This document shows positions 37,306 to 46,800 of a stretch of DNA of 64,000 nt, piece by piece. This DNA is from Hydrogenovibrio sp. (GTDB taxonomy: Bacteria; Pseudomonadota; Gammaproteobacteria; Thiomicrospirales; Thiomicrospiraceae), in assembly GCA_015484555.1 (NCBI GenBank), contig WFMZ01000030.1:18547-82546 (forward strand), written 5' to 3'. The notes under the pieces were generated by a model, which saw only the letters and a list, made by a program, of their open reading frames with translations, was not told the DNA's origin and searched no databases. Both the position numbers and the translations under genes were made by a program. Every line of letters begins with the position of its first letter. Within the stretch, counting starts at the first letter, position 1.

Positions 37306-39597
37306 TTAAAGTGAGCCATATCGTTTACGCATTCTTTCTCGAACCACTTCTGCAATCGAGTTAAAGATAAAGGTAAAAATAAATAACAGTAATCCTGACA
37401 AGAATAAAACGCGATAGTGTGTGCTGTACAACTCTGCTTCACCCATTTCAACCGCCAGGTTGGCGGCTAGCGTTCGCATACCTTCAAATAAGTTTGCATC
37501 CATTAAGGGAGTATTACCAGATGCCATTAACACAATCATGGTTTCTCCCACGCCTCGACCGAATCCCAACATAATGGCCGAAAAAATACCCGGACTAGCG
37601 GTAGGCAATACCACGCCCACAATGGTTTGCCAACCACTAGCACCCAAAGCCAAAGAACCATTAACCAAGTAAGCTGGCACGTTGTACAACGCATCTTCTG
37701 CAACAGAGAAAATAGTAGGAATAAGGGCAAATCCCATCGCAAACCCAATCACCATGGCATTACGTTGGTCAAAGTCGATACCTGCCGAAGCCGTTAACCA
37801 GTGGCGCATATCACCATGAAAAAATATTTCTTGCAAAGGATTATTTAATACCATTGCCAGCCAACCTAAAAATAGTACTACCGGAATCATTAATAAGGAT
37901 CTTGCTCCCATAGGAACCCATAATTTCAAGCGGTCAGGCAACTTAGAAAAACCAAACCCTACCAAAAGAATACCAAGAGGCAAGATGAAAAAAATGGCGA
38001 AAAAACCGGATAAATGCGCTTCCATATAAGGTGCTAACCAAAGGCCCGCTAAGAACCCTAGAATAACTGTTGGCAAGGCTTCAATTAATTCAATGATAGG
38101 TTTGATATAAGCACGAGACTGCTTGTTCATAAAAAATGCAGTGTAAATAGCCGCTAAGATAGCAATAGGAATGGCAAATAACATCGAATATAACGCCGCT
38201 TTCAAGGTACCAAAAGTAAGCGGTACCATTGAAAATTTGGGTTCATAGTCAGCACTGGCTGAAGAAGACTGCCAGACATAACTAGGCTTGTCATAACCTT
38301 CATACCAAACCTTATCCCACAGACTATAAAATGATACTTCAGGGTATTCATTTTCAATATCAAAAAAGATAATTTGACCATTTTTTTGTTCAACCAACGC
38401 GCCATCTGACCGAGGGGATAATTCAATTAAGTTAGCCTCCGAATCCAGAGGAACTGTCGCCATTTTTCTTTCAGAGGTTGAATAAAATAAAGTAAAATTT
38501 TGATCAGCATCAATCGAGACGAACCCTTTACGATTGTGTTCAATATTTAACCCTTCAATGGCTGAATTAGCATCAAAATGTCTAATCTCTTGCAAACGAG
38601 ATAAGTTATCTGAACCGCGTACTGGAAACCATTGAATTACTCGTCCTTGATTGGTTCCAATCATCAAGGAAAAGGAACCTAGCAAAAACTTAACACTGGT
38701 AATCCTTTCATTTTTTGCCGCATTGGTTAGTTGAACCGTTTGAACTGGCTCAATATGTTCAGTGTTGGCAATATTGTAAAAAAAAGTTTTACCTGAAGCG
38801 GTTATTAAATATAGGTTTTTGCCTTGACCACCCAAGCGTAGCCATTTAATATTATTAGGAGCCTCAATACTGCCTTCAGCACTCAGCTCCAACGATACAT
38901 CGTCAGACATAAAAGAGTCAGTTTTTTCAAACTTCTTCACCAAAATAGAGTTTGAGCGAGCATCTTGCATGACAAGGGTTAACTCTGACTCATCTAATCT
39001 CACGGCTAAATGTTGAATAGCCGAGTTTGAAACCTCAAGCCCCTCCTTACCAAATGGATAGGTCAAGTGAACGCTCACTAAACGCTTATCATTAGGATAG
39101 GTTAAGGTATAGCCAAATTTTATGATTTGTACTTGACCGTTAGACAAGCCAAAGGCCATTAGTCTTTCCGAATCTTCTATCTGAGTAAAGCTGGTAATAG
39201 AGGCGCCTGAAAAATTTAATTTAGCTGAAAACAACACCTTACCCGTTTGCACATTAAAACCCGTCACCACACCCGACTGGCTAACCCGTATACCCGTTTC
39301 TTTATATTCATCTAACTCATAAAATAAGGTGGGCGAATCTGCTGGGCCAGGTATCGCATAACTTGCCTTTTCGGACACAGTAGCAGGAGCAAATAAAGGC
39401 ACGACCACATACATTAAAAAGAACATAATCAACATAACGAATACAATTACCCCTATCCCGCCAATACTAATGACATAACGCCAAGCACGGTCTACATTAT
39501 TTCTATAGTGGATACTTCGCCCGAATGTTAAGTTGGCAAGCATCGCTTTCACTTTTCCCAACCCAAACTTTGTTTTCAGACTTTCTGAATTTTGCAT
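37306..39597 (-). CDS. pstC: Phosphate ABC transporter permease, long form
   Basis: Partner permease of PstA, about 763 residues. ATG 39597 (MQNSESLK) is preferred, with AGG upstream; ATG 39612 is an alternative. One helix near residues 45-75 is followed by an extracytoplasmic insertion of about 350 residues with beta-propeller-like character, then the permease domain with GALKAALYSMLFAIPIAIL and the loop LVNGSLALGASGWQTIVGVVLP. It is the first gene of the operon, behind a Pho box. No pstS for the binding protein is present on either side. Confidence 0.92.
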   Translation of the reverse strand: MQNSESLKTKFGLGKVKAMLANLTFGRSIHYRNNVDRAWRYVISIGGIGVIVFVMLIMFFLMYVVVPLFAPATVSEKASYAIPGPADSPTLFYELDEYKETGIRVSQSGVVTGFNVQTGKVLFSAKLNFSGASITSFTQIEDSERLMAFGLSNGQVQIIKFGYTLTYPNDKRLVSVHLTYPFGKEGLEVSNSAIQHLAVRLDESELTLVMQDARSNSILVKKFEKTDSFMSDDVSLELSAEGSIEAPNNIKWLRLGGQGKNLYLITASGKTFFYNIANTEHIEPVQTVQLTNAAKNERITSVKFLLGSFSLMIGTNQGRVIQWFPVRGSDNLSRLQEIRHFDANSAIEGLNIEHNRKGFVSIDADQNFTLFYSTSERKMATVPLDSEANLIELSPRSDGALVEQKNGQIIFFDIENEYPEVSFYSLWDKVWYEGYDKPSYVWQSSSASADYEPKFSMVPLTFGTLKAALYSMLFAIPIAILAAIYTAFFMNKQSRAYIKPIIELIEALPTVILGFLAGLWLAPYMEAHLSGFFAIFFILPLGILLVGFGFSKLPDRLKLWVPMGARSLLMIPVVLFLGWLAMVLNNPLQEIFFHGDMRHWLTASAGIDFDQRNAMVIGFAMGFALIPTIFSVAEDALYNVPAYLVNGSLALGASGWQTIVGVVLPTASPGIFSAIMLGFGRGVGETMIVLMASGNTPLMDANLFEGMRTLAANLAVEMGEAELYSTHYRVLFLSGLLLFIFTFIFNSIAEVVRERMRKRYGSL

Positions 39598-39674
39598 CTC
39601 GTCCAACCTCATATATTGACAAGAAAGACTATACCCACGCAAAATGACAACGAGATGACGTTTACAAGAATTTT

Positions 39675-39692
39675 ATGACACTTTTGTGACAA
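39675..39692 (-). promoter_or_regulatory. Pho box upstream of pstC
   Basis: Minus strand TTGTCAC AAAA GTGTCAT: two 7-bp repeats related to CTGTCAT with the standard 4-base AT spacer, 78 bases before the pstC start. Further TTGTCAT-like half-sites occur toward the gene. PhoB is encoded in the same operon. Confidence 0.7.
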
Positions 39693-39722
39693 GACGATCA
39701 AGCATCCTATTTTAGGGCGACT

Positions 39723-39739
39723 TGCACTAAAATGTAGCA
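39723..39739 (+). promoter_or_regulatory. NtrC-like binding site upstream of glnA
   Basis: TGCACTA AAA TGTAGCA compared with the NtrC consensus TGCACCA N3 TGGTGCA: 11 of 14 fixed positions agree and the spacing is exact. It is about 108 bases upstream of the sigma-54-like promoter, a usual enhancer distance. Confidence 0.5.
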
Positions 39740-39846
39740 TAACTAAAAGAAGACATTTACCCACAGACTAGAAATTATTCAGGCACTTTTACCAACAAAC
39801 CTACCATTTTCAACAGCTTGTATTTAGCTTAAAAATGATTGGATTT

Positions 39847-39863
39847 TTGGCATGATTCAAGCT
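39847..39863 (+). promoter_or_regulatory. Sigma-54-like promoter of glnA
   Basis: TTGGCATGATTCAAGCT has the invariant GG and GC separated by exactly ten bases (-24/-12), with TGGCA at -24. The -12 side (AAGCT instead of TTGCT) is weak. It lies 50 bases before the glnA ATG. Apart from these sites and the Pho box, the 39598-39912 gap shows nothing more. Confidence 0.5.
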
Positions 39864-39912
39864 ATTATGACAATGTTAATTATTAATATATTTAAAACGA
39901 AAAGGGATAAAC

Positions 39913-41322
39913 ATGTCACAACAAGCTATCTTTGACCTAATTAAAGAAAATGATGTTAAGTGGGCCGATTTACGATTCACCGATACACACGGTAAAGAAC
40001 AACACGTCACCATTCCAGCGGCCAGCATTGATGAAGATTTCTTCGTTGATGGTGAAACATTTGACGGATCTTCTATCGAAGGCTGGAAAGGCATTAACGA
40101 TTCTGACATGCTGCTTATTCCTCAGACGGACGGTTTCGTTATGGACCCATTCACTAACGATCCTACGATCATTATTCGTATGATGATCGTATCTCCTGCA
40201 ACCATGGAATCTTATGAAAAAGATCCTCGTGGTATTGCTAAGAAAGCAGAAGCTTATTTAGCCTCTACGGGTGTTGCCGACGCAGCATTCTTTGGCCCAG
40301 AGCCTGAATTCTTCGTATTTGATGACGTTAAGTGGGGAGCAGACATGTCTGGTTCTTTTGTTAAGGTTCACTCTGGCGAATCTGTTTGGGAAAATGAACG
40401 TGAAGTTGAAGGTGGAAACACGGGACACCGCCCTAAGTTAAAAGGCGGTTACTTCCCAGTTCCTCCTGTTGATCAGTTACATGAAGTACGTGCAGATATC
40501 TGCGCAATGGCTGAGTCAATGGGGCTTAAACTAGAAGCACACCACCATGAAGTAGCCGCTGGTGGACAGTGTGAGCTAGCCGTATCGGGTAACACTTTAA
40601 CTGCCAAGGCTGATGAAGTTCAGATCCTTAAGTATGCTGTTCACAACACTTGCCACGCTTTAGGTAAAACAGCGACATTTATGCCCAAGCCAATCGTTGG
40701 TGACAACGGTTCTGGTATGCACATTAACCAATCACTTTCTAAAGATGGCAAAAACATCTTCGCTGGTGACGTTTACTCTGGTCTTTCTCAAGAAGCACTT
40801 TGGTATATCGGTGGTTTAATGAAGCACACTCAAGCACTAAACGCATTCACAAACCCAGGTACAAACTCTTACAAGCGTCTTGTCCCAGGATTTGAAGCAC
40901 CAGTATTAGTTGCTTACTCTGGTAAAAACCGTTCTGCTTCTATCCGTATTCCTTATGCACCTTCTGAGCGTTCACGTCGTGTTGAACTTCGTTACCCAGA
41001 TGCGATTGCTAACCCTTACTTAGCATTCTCAGCTTCGCTAATGGCTGGTCTTGACGGAATTCTGAACAAGATTGACCCAGGCGAGCCTGCTGAAAAAGAT
41101 TTATACGATCTTCCTCCTGAAGAAGAAGCAACTTATGATACCGTTTGTGCATCGTTAGAAGAAGCGCTAGATGCACTTTCTGCGGATCGTGAGTTCTTGA
41201 AAATGGGTGGTGTATTCACTGACGAAGCAATTGATTCTTACATCGAACTTAAGATGGAAGAAGTCACTCGCTTAAGAGCGACTACTCACCCTATCGAATT
41301 TGATATGTACTACTCTTCATAA
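39913..41322 (+). CDS. glnA: Glutamine synthetase type I
   Basis: Dodecameric enzyme making glutamine from glutamate, ammonia and ATP. Length 469 matches the E. coli type (GSI-beta). Motifs are [16 protein letters not shown] near residue 50, [17 protein letters not shown] (ATP site), NRSASIRIP, and the adenylylation Tyr in [16 protein letters not shown] lies upstream of the ATG. Upstream sites suggest NtrC/sigma-54 control; no ntrBC genes follow, and a strong terminator ends the transcript. Confidence 0.97.
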   Translation: MSQQAIFDLIKENDVKWADLRFTDTHGKEQHVTIPAASIDEDFFVDGETFDGSSIEGWKGINDSDMLLIPQTDGFVMDPFTNDPTIIIRMMIVSPATMESYEKDPRGIAKKAEAYLASTGVADAAFFGPEPEFFVFDDVKWGADMSGSFVKVHSGESVWENEREVEGGNTGHRPKLKGGYFPVPPVDQLHEVRADICAMAESMGLKLEAHHHEVAAGGQCELAVSGNTLTAKADEVQILKYAVHNTCHALGKTATFMPKPIVGDNGSGMHINQSLSKDGKNIFAGDVYSGLSQEALWYIGGLMKHTQALNAFTNPGTNSYKRLVPGFEAPVLVAYSGKNRSASIRIPYAPSERSRRVELRYPDAIANPYLAFSASLMAGLDGILNKIDPGEPAEKDLYDLPPEEEATYDTVCASLEEALDALSADREFLKMGGVFTDEAIDSYIELKMEEVTRLRATTHPIEFDMYYSS

Positions 41323-41359
41323 TATCAAGTTCACTGCCGTTTAGTTAAGGCAGTCTTAT

Positions 41360-41398
41360 AACCCACTAAAACTTCATGTTTTAGTGGGTTTTTTTTTG
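41360..41398 (+). terminator. Intrinsic terminator after glnA
   Basis: 13-bp stem AACCCACTAAAAC / GTTTTAGTGGGTT, loop TTCAT, followed by a long T run. A weaker hairpin (ACTGCC / GGCAGT) precedes it at about 41332-41355. Confidence 0.92.
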
Positions 41399-41446
41399 CC
41401 TATCCGTTAAGCTACTCACTTCAAATTTTTAAGCGGGTGATCCATT

Positions 41447-42439
41447 ATGTTGAAGTGTTTCTTTGCCACTAAAGAATGGGCTCTATGGGCTTGGGGCGGG
41501 CTTACCTTCCTATTTGCCATTACTTGGCTACAAGTTTACCTAACTGTATTGTTAAACAGTTGGTATGGTACCTTTTATGACATTCTACAAAAAGCAGATG
41601 ATGTCAATGCTTTCTGGCAAAGTATGGTCGACTTCACCTATATTGCGATACCTTATATTTTTGTGGCGATGCTAGCATTCTACTTTGCCCAGCATTACTC
41701 CTTCCGCTGGCGTCAAGCCATTACCTTTCATTATTTGCCTCATTGGGAAAAAACCGAAGGCAATATTGAAGGAGCCTCACAACGTATCCAACAAGACACT
41801 TATGAGTTCGCTAAATACTTAGAAAGCTTAGGCCTAGGCCTATTCAAAGCGCTACTTACCCTTATCGCGTTCATTCCTATTCTTTGGGAATTATCTTCTA
41901 AAATTGGTTTACCTATTATTCGTGATATCGATGGCTCTTTAGTTTGGATTGCACTCTTAACCTCGCTAGGAGGAATTGTTATTTCTTATTTTGTAGGCAT
42001 TCACCTACCTGGACTAGAATATAACAATCAACGGGTAGAAGCCGCTTACCGAAAGCAATTGGTTTATTCAGAAGATGATAAAAAATTTGCTGAAATCGTT
42101 AGCCTAACCGAACTCTTTACCGGTTTAAGAACCAACTACTTTAGAATATTTAACCACTATTCTTATTTCTCTTTATGGAGCAATCTATATGGCCAGGTAA
42201 TGATTATTTTGCCTTACCTACTGATGGCGCCCTCATTGTTTACAGGGGCCATCACATTAGGGATCGTCACCCAAACGGGTAATGCCTTTGGCAAGGTAAA
42301 TGACAGCTTCTCTTACCTAATCGATCGTTGGACGGACATTACCAAATTCTTATCTGTTATTAAACGCCTGAATGAATTTGAAAAACAATTAATTCCTTGT
42401 CAGAACAACGTACAACAAACGACAACCTTAGATAAATAA
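41447..42439 (+). CDS. SbmA/BacA-like peptide transporter, short form
   Basis: Inner-membrane proton-driven importer of peptides and related antimicrobials, ABC-exporter-like fold without ATPase. Close to E. coli SbmA in LLNSWYGTFYDILQ, HYSFRWRQAI, EGASQRIQQDTYEFA, LPGLEYNNQRVEAAYRKQLVYSEDD and NYFRIFNHYSYF. At 330 residues it lacks about 75 N-terminal residues of SbmA (406), including its first helices. The start has only a GGGTGAT upstream. Shorter members may exist, so truncation is not proven. It is monocistronic between glnA and a repeat pair. Confidence 0.88.
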   Translation: MLKCFFATKEWALWAWGGLTFLFAITWLQVYLTVLLNSWYGTFYDILQKADDVNAFWQSMVDFTYIAIPYIFVAMLAFYFAQHYSFRWRQAITFHYLPHWEKTEGNIEGASQRIQQDTYEFAKYLESLGLGLFKALLTLIAFIPILWELSSKIGLPIIRDIDGSLVWIALLTSLGGIVISYFVGIHLPGLEYNNQRVEAAYRKQLVYSEDDKKFAEIVSLTELFTGLRTNYFRIFNHYSYFSLWSNLYGQVMIILPYLLMAPSLFTGAITLGIVTQTGNAFGKVNDSFSYLIDRWTDITKFLSVIKRLNEFEKQLIPCQNNVQQTTTLDK

Positions 42440-42466
42440 ACCAAACGAATTCATTTAAGTTATTTC

Positions 42467-42527
42467 AACCCCAAAAATCGCCAGGGGTGGTGTCTTAGCC
42501 AGACCACCCCTGGCGATTTTTGGGGTT
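42467..42527. repeat. Inverted pair of dispersed repeats, copies 7 and 8
   Basis: Two full cores face each other (42473-42490 plus, 42504-42521 minus). With their flanks they form a perfect 25-bp inverted repeat (42467-42491 and 42503-42527) around an 11-base loop. It lies between the convergent SbmA-like and zinc-finger genes and could fold in either transcript. Confidence 0.95.
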
Positions 42528-42546
42528 TAGGGTAATTTTTGGCATT

Positions 42547-42566
42547 AAAAAACCCTCTTTCGAGGG
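42547..42566 (-). terminator. Intrinsic terminator for the ilvE/zinc-finger transcript
   Basis: Minus strand stem CCCTC / GAGGG, GAAA tetraloop, followed by six T. Confidence 0.85.
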
Positions 42567-42598
42567 CTTCTATTATCTTGCCGTACAAACGCTAGTAA

Positions 42599-42790
42599 CT
42601 AGTGCGCAATATGGTTCGGATCAAAATCCGTTAACTCATATTCTGTGCCACAATAAGGACACTTTGCTTGGCCAGTTTTTTCAATAGGCAACATCACTTT
42701 TGGGTGAGAGTCCCATTTTGAATCTGTAGGCATTGGGCAAGCTAAAGGGGTATCAGCATAAGTCACTTGTACTTTTTTAACATCAGACAT
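42599..42790 (-). CDS. CHCC-type zinc-finger protein
   Basis: A 63-residue protein of the zf-CHCC family (similar to a mitochondrial complex I subunit domain). The metal ligands are likely C18 (LACPMP), the His in SHPKVMLP, and the two Cys of CPYCGTEYEL. Function in bacteria is not established. It lies 11 bases after ilvE on the same strand and probably shares its transcript. Confidence 0.85.
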   Translation of the reverse strand: MSDVKKVQVTYADTPLACPMPTDSKWDSHPKVMLPIEKTGQAKCPYCGTEYELTDFDPNHIAH

Positions 42791-42801
42791 ATCTAAATTC
42801 C

Positions 42802-43728
42802 TTATTTAACCTGGGTTAACCAATCAAGGTGTTCTGCTGAACGGCCATGAACAATATCAAAATACTTAGTTTGTAGCTTTTCAGTAATTGGCCCACGAGA
42901 ACCACAACCAATTGGACGACCATCTAATTCACGAATAGGCGTTACTTCTGCAGCAGTTCCCGTAAAAAAAGCTTCATCAGCAATATAAACTTCATCGCGC
43001 GTAATGTCTTTCTCGACTACATCTATGCCAAATTCTTTTGCCATTTGCATAATCGTTTTACGCGTAATACCATCTAAAGCACACTTCAACTGAGGCGTAA
43101 AAATAACACCGTCTTTTACCAAGAAGAAGTTTTCGCCAGATCCTTCAGAAACATAACCGTCCACATCTAACAATAAAGCTTCATCACAACCGTGGCTAAT
43201 CGCTTCTTGTAGTGCCAACATAGAGTTCATGTAAGCGCCGTTCGCTTTGGCCTTGGTCATGGTAATATTTGGGTGATGACGTGTATAGGATGAGGTGGCA
43301 ACCTTAATACCACGTTGCAAGTTCTCTTCACCCATGTAAGCGCCCCATTCCCAAGCAGCAACCATAACATGTGTTTTTAAGTTATCTGCACGTAGTCCCA
43401 TGCCTTCAGAACCATAAAACACCATTGGGCGTATATAGGCCGACTTTAAGTCATTAATCGCCACTGACGCACGCTGCGCTTCGTTAATTTCGTCTTTCGA
43501 AAAAGGCATGCTCATGTTCATGATTTTAGCGCTGTTAAATAAACGGTCTGTATGCGCTTCTAGCTTAAAAATAGACGTGCCCTGCTCTGCTTCATAAGCG
43601 CGAACCCCTTCAAACACGCCCATACCATAGTGTAAAGTGTGTGTTAGAACGTGGGTTTTGGCTTCTCGCCATTCAACCATTTCACCATCTAGCCAAATTT
43701 TGCCATCGCGATCACTCATTGTTTGCAT
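42802..43728 (-). CDS. ilvE: Branched-chain amino acid aminotransferase
   Basis: PLP enzyme for the last step of leucine, isoleucine and valine synthesis (fold type IV). ATG 43728 has AAGGA seven bases upstream; an in-frame ATG at 43752 is less likely. Family segments are LHYGMGVFEGVRAYE, IRPMVFYGSEGMG, the PLP Lys in MTKAKANGAYMNS, EGSGENFFLV and TGTAAEVTPI. The 308-residue length is typical. D-amino acid or aminodeoxychorismate lyase relatives are less likely. Confidence 0.93.
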   Translation of the reverse strand: MQTMSDRDGKIWLDGEMVEWREAKTHVLTHTLHYGMGVFEGVRAYEAEQGTSIFKLEAHTDRLFNSAKIMNMSMPFSKDEINEAQRASVAINDLKSAYIRPMVFYGSEGMGLRADNLKTHVMVAAWEWGAYMGEENLQRGIKVATSSYTRHHPNITMTKAKANGAYMNSMLALQEAISHGCDEALLLDVDGYVSEGSGENFFLVKDGVIFTPQLKCALDGITRKTIMQMAKEFGIDVVEKDITRDEVYIADEAFFTGTAAEVTPIRELDGRPIGCGSRGPITEKLQTKYFDIVHGRSAEHLDWLTQVK

Positions 43729-43962
43729 GAACAGTCCTTCATTTAGTTTCATTTATAATGGATGGAATTATAGCTGAAACCAACCCTGAACAACACTAAA
43801 AACGCCTCCAACTTAACTTTTAATTTCAGTTAACGCTTATAAATCAATCTACTTATTTAAAACCAATCAAATGAAAATGCTTGTGTTTTGTCATAAGATG
43901 ACTAAAATAATTCTTTTGAAAGGCAAGTATAAATAGACAGTTTTTATACTTCATAAATATTC

Positions 43963-44003
43963 AAAAAAGCAATCCAAAGCCTTGCGCTTTCGATTGCTTT
44001 TTT
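43963..44003 (+). promoter_or_regulatory. Attenuator-like hairpin in the argD leader
   Basis: A perfect 12-bp outer stem AAAAAAGCAATC / GATTGCTTTTTT encloses a smaller stem (AAAGC / GCTTT). It ends in six T, 19 bases before the argD ATG, inside its leader. Upstream, AAGTATAAA and TTTATACTT (about 43925-43951) form a 9-bp inverted repeat that could be an operator. No convincing leader peptide is seen. It could instead end a transcript that comes from upstream. Confidence 0.6.
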
Positions 44004-44022
44004 AGTTTTAGCGAGACAGAGA

Positions 44023-45198
44023 ATGACAAGCAACCACATTATGAACACCTATGCTAGATTACCTATTAGCTTTAAAACTGGCAAAGGCGCGACCTTGTTT
44101 ACTGAAGATGGTACCGCCTATTTAGATGCGGTCAGTGGTATTGCTGTTTGTAGTTTAGGGCACGCTCATCCCGCTATTTCAGACACTATTTGCCAGCAAT
44201 CAAAGCAACTACTGCATACCTCAAATTTATACAATATTGACCAACAAACACAACTGGCCGACGAGCTATGTGAGTTGTCTGGCATGGATGAAGTTTTCTT
44301 CACCAATTCGGGTGCAGAAGCCAACGAAGCTGCTTTAAAAATTGCCCGTAAAGTGGCCAACCAGAAAGGCATTCAAAACCATAAAGTGATTGTGATGAAT
44401 GGCAGTTTTCATGGCCGTACCTTAGCCACATTATCTGCCACAGGTAATGAAAAAGTTCATCAAGACTTCACCCCTTTAGTGGATGATTATATTCGGGTCA
44501 ATTTTGATGACATTGAAGCCATTCAAGCCCATGCCAGCAACCCTAATGTGGTGGCTATTTTAGTAGAACCTATTCAAGGTGAAGGTGGCGTACATGTGCC
44601 CTCTGACAACTACTTAACAGAGTGTCGTCGCATTTGTGATGAAAATGACTGGCTATTAATGCTTGATGAAGTACAAACCGGCATTGGCCGAACCGGACAA
44701 TGGTTTGCCTTCCAACATGAAAATTTATTGCCCGATGTGATGACCCTTGCCAAAGCATTGGGAAATGGCATGCCTATTGGCGCTTGCTTAACCGCAGGAA
44801 AAGCCAATGCTGTCTTAGTACCAGGAAATCATGGCACCACATTTGGCGGTAACCCGCTTGCTTGTGCCGTGGCACTCAGCGTATTAAAGGTGATTAAAGC
44901 CGAGAACTATATTGAAAAAGTCGCCCAACAAGGCCAAGCCATACGTCAGCAGTTTCAAGACAAGCTAGCCAACAACCCACACGTGGTTAATATTCGTGGC
45001 AAGGGTTACATCATGGGAATTCAGCTAGACAGCCCATGTGCAAACTTAGTCGCCGAAGGCTTAGCGCAAAACTTACTAATTAACGTCACTCGTGGCGATA
45101 CCATTCGCTTGTTGCCTGCATTTGTAATGCAAGCTGAACAACAAGCCGAACTTATTCAAAAGGTCGTGGGTTTAATCAATAAACACACAGGCCAATAG
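44023..45198 (+). CDS. argD: Acetylornithine aminotransferase
   Basis: PLP enzyme of arginine synthesis making N-acetylornithine; often also serves as succinyldiaminopimelate aminotransferase. The PLP Lys is in [15 protein letters not shown], with [17 protein letters not shown] and the N-terminal [18 protein letters not shown]. Length 391 is typical. A GAGACAGAG site lies upstream. It is 8 bases ahead of argF, so the two form an arginine operon. Confidence 0.94.
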   Translation: MTSNHIMNTYARLPISFKTGKGATLFTEDGTAYLDAVSGIAVCSLGHAHPAISDTICQQSKQLLHTSNLYNIDQQTQLADELCELSGMDEVFFTNSGAEANEAALKIARKVANQKGIQNHKVIVMNGSFHGRTLATLSATGNEKVHQDFTPLVDDYIRVNFDDIEAIQAHASNPNVVAILVEPIQGEGGVHVPSDNYLTECRRICDENDWLLMLDEVQTGIGRTGQWFAFQHENLLPDVMTLAKALGNGMPIGACLTAGKANAVLVPGNHGTTFGGNPLACAVALSVLKVIKAENYIEKVAQQGQAIRQQFQDKLANNPHVVNIRGKGYIMGIQLDSPCANLVAEGLAQNLLINVTRGDTIRLLPAFVMQAEQQAELIQKVVGLINKHTGQ

Positions 45199-45206
45199 GA
45201 CAGATT

Positions 45207-46103
45207 ATGAGACATTTTTTAACCCTAAAAGACTTAACGCCAGCAGAATGTCAGCAGTTAATGACCCGTGCCACTGAATTAAAAGAAATTCAAAAGTCGG
45301 GTGAAATTTTCGAGCCTTTAAAAAATAAAACACTGGCAATGATTTTTGAAAAAGCCTCTACCCGCACACGTGTATCCTTCGAAATCGGCATGACTCAATT
45401 AGGTGGCCACGCACTATTTTTATCGCCACGTGATACCCAACTGGGTCGTGGCGAACCTATTGAAGACAGTGCCCGTGTTATTTCTAGCATGGCCGATGGC
45501 ATTATGATTCGTACCTTCGGGCATGATATTGTCAAAACCTTCGCGGCCAACTCAAGCGTGCCAGTTATCAATGCCTTAACCGATGATTTCCACCCTTGCC
45601 AGTTACTAGCAGACATGCAAACTTATCAAGAAAACCGTGGTTCTATTCAGGGTAAAACCGTAGTGTGGGTAGGCGATGGCAACAACATGTGCCATTCCTA
45701 CATCAATGCAGCAGCACAATATGGCTTTAACTTAAGAATTGCCGCGCCAGAAGGCTATGATCCTAATATGGATTTACTCAATGCCAATAAGCATTGTGCT
45801 GAAATTATTCGCGACCCAATGGAAGCTTCAACCGGTGCCGACTTAATTGTGACTGATGTTTGGGCGAGTATGGGACAAGAAGATGAGCAAAAGAAACGCG
45901 AAGTGGCTTTCAAAGACTATCAAGTTACTCAAAAAATGATGGCACAAGCAAACAAAGAAGCCGCCTTCCTACACTGCCTACCCGCACACAGAGGTGAAGA
46001 AGTGGCAGCAGATGTAATTGATGCCAAAGACTCCCTTGTCTGGCAGGGCGCTGAAAATAGACTACATGCCCAAAAAGCATTGCTTGAATTTTTAATGGCG
46101 TAA
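45207..46103 (+). CDS. argF: Ornithine carbamoyltransferase
   Basis: Makes citrulline from ornithine and carbamoyl phosphate. The carbamoyl-phosphate motif is [12 protein letters not shown], with the ornithine-binding region [10 protein letters not shown] and the catalytic [11 protein letters not shown]. Length 298 is typical of the anabolic enzyme. Its substrate carbamoyl phosphate comes from carAB at 57651-62009. It is the second gene of argD-argF. Confidence 0.96.
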   Translation: MRHFLTLKDLTPAECQQLMTRATELKEIQKSGEIFEPLKNKTLAMIFEKASTRTRVSFEIGMTQLGGHALFLSPRDTQLGRGEPIEDSARVISSMADGIMIRTFGHDIVKTFAANSSVPVINALTDDFHPCQLLADMQTYQENRGSIQGKTVVWVGDGNNMCHSYINAAAQYGFNLRIAAPEGYDPNMDLLNANKHCAEIIRDPMEASTGADLIVTDVWASMGQEDEQKKREVAFKDYQVTQKMMAQANKEAAFLHCLPAHRGEEVAADVIDAKDSLVWQGAENRLHAQKALLEFLMA

Positions 46104-46136
46104 GCCATTTAAGACTTTGACTGACATACCCCAAAC

Positions 46137-46163
46137 AAAAAAAGTGCCATAGGCGCTTTTTTT
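46137..46163 (+). terminator. Intrinsic terminator after argF
   Basis: Stem of about 13 bp (A-rich left arm with AGTGCC, right arm GGCGCT plus T), loop ATA, followed by seven T; the A/T arms make it usable on the minus strand too, after recR. Confidence 0.85.
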
Positions 46164-46198
46164 GTAGCTAAACAATCTACCGTTACCAGATTTTAAAG

Positions 46199-46789
46199 TT
46201 ATTTTCGACCCGCAAAAGCCTGCCCGAGTGTCCCGCTATCAATATATTCTAACTCACCGCCCATCGGAATACCTTGTGCTAGGCGCGTCACTTTAATATC
46301 TAACTTTATTGCCATATTCTGTAAATAATAGGCGGTTGCTTCACCTTCAACCGTTGGGTTAGTCGCTAAAATAAGCTCACTGAAACTTTCATTTACCAAT
46401 CTAGTTTGCAGCTTTTCTAGCCCCAATTCTTCTGGGCCAATGCCATCAATCGGTGATAGATGGCCTTTTAGTACAAAATAACGGCCTTTAAAAATACCTG
46501 ACTGTTCGATAGCTAACACATCCGATGGCGATTCCACCACACACAGCTCATCATTATTACGACGTTCTGAGGTACAAAGATGACAAACTTCATATTCTGT
46601 TAAGTCTTGGCATTTTTGACAGCTGTTAATTTTCTCTAACGATTCTGTCAGCTTATTGGCCAGCATATGCCCACCTTTTTTATTTTTTTCTAATAAAAAA
46701 TAAGCCATACGTTGTGCAGACTTTTGCCCCACACCAGGCAAGACTTTAAAGCTTTGAATGAGTTCTTGAATTAAAACACTTTGATTCAC
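46199..46789 (-). CDS. recR: Recombination mediator RecR
   Basis: Loads RecA with RecF/RecO at gaps. A helix-hairpin-helix is at the N terminus (FKVLPGVGQKSAQRMAYFLL), a C4 zinc finger (CQKCQDLTEYEVCHLC), a Toprim domain with VVESPSDVLAIEQSG and LATNPTVEGEATAYYL, and the RLAQGIPMGGELEYID end. Length 196 is normal. It is third in dnaX-ybaB-recR. Confidence 0.97.
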   Translation of the reverse strand: MNQSVLIQELIQSFKVLPGVGQKSAQRMAYFLLEKNKKGGHMLANKLTESLEKINSCQKCQDLTEYEVCHLCTSERRNNDELCVVESPSDVLAIEQSGIFKGRYFVLKGHLSPIDGIGPEELGLEKLQTRLVNESFSELILATNPTVEGEATAYYLQNMAIKLDIKVTRLAQGIPMGGELEYIDSGTLGQAFAGRK

Positions 46790-46800
46790 GTTTCAAGCCC

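Noticed and set aside
37452-37467. CGCCAGG...GGCGG stretch in pstC resembling the repeat
   Set aside because: The GGGGTGG part is missing; normal permease coding sequence.
43871-43937. Possible 21-codon leader peptide before the argD hairpin (MKMLVFCHK...)
   Set aside because: No ribosome binding site and no arginine codons, so not supported as an attenuation peptide.
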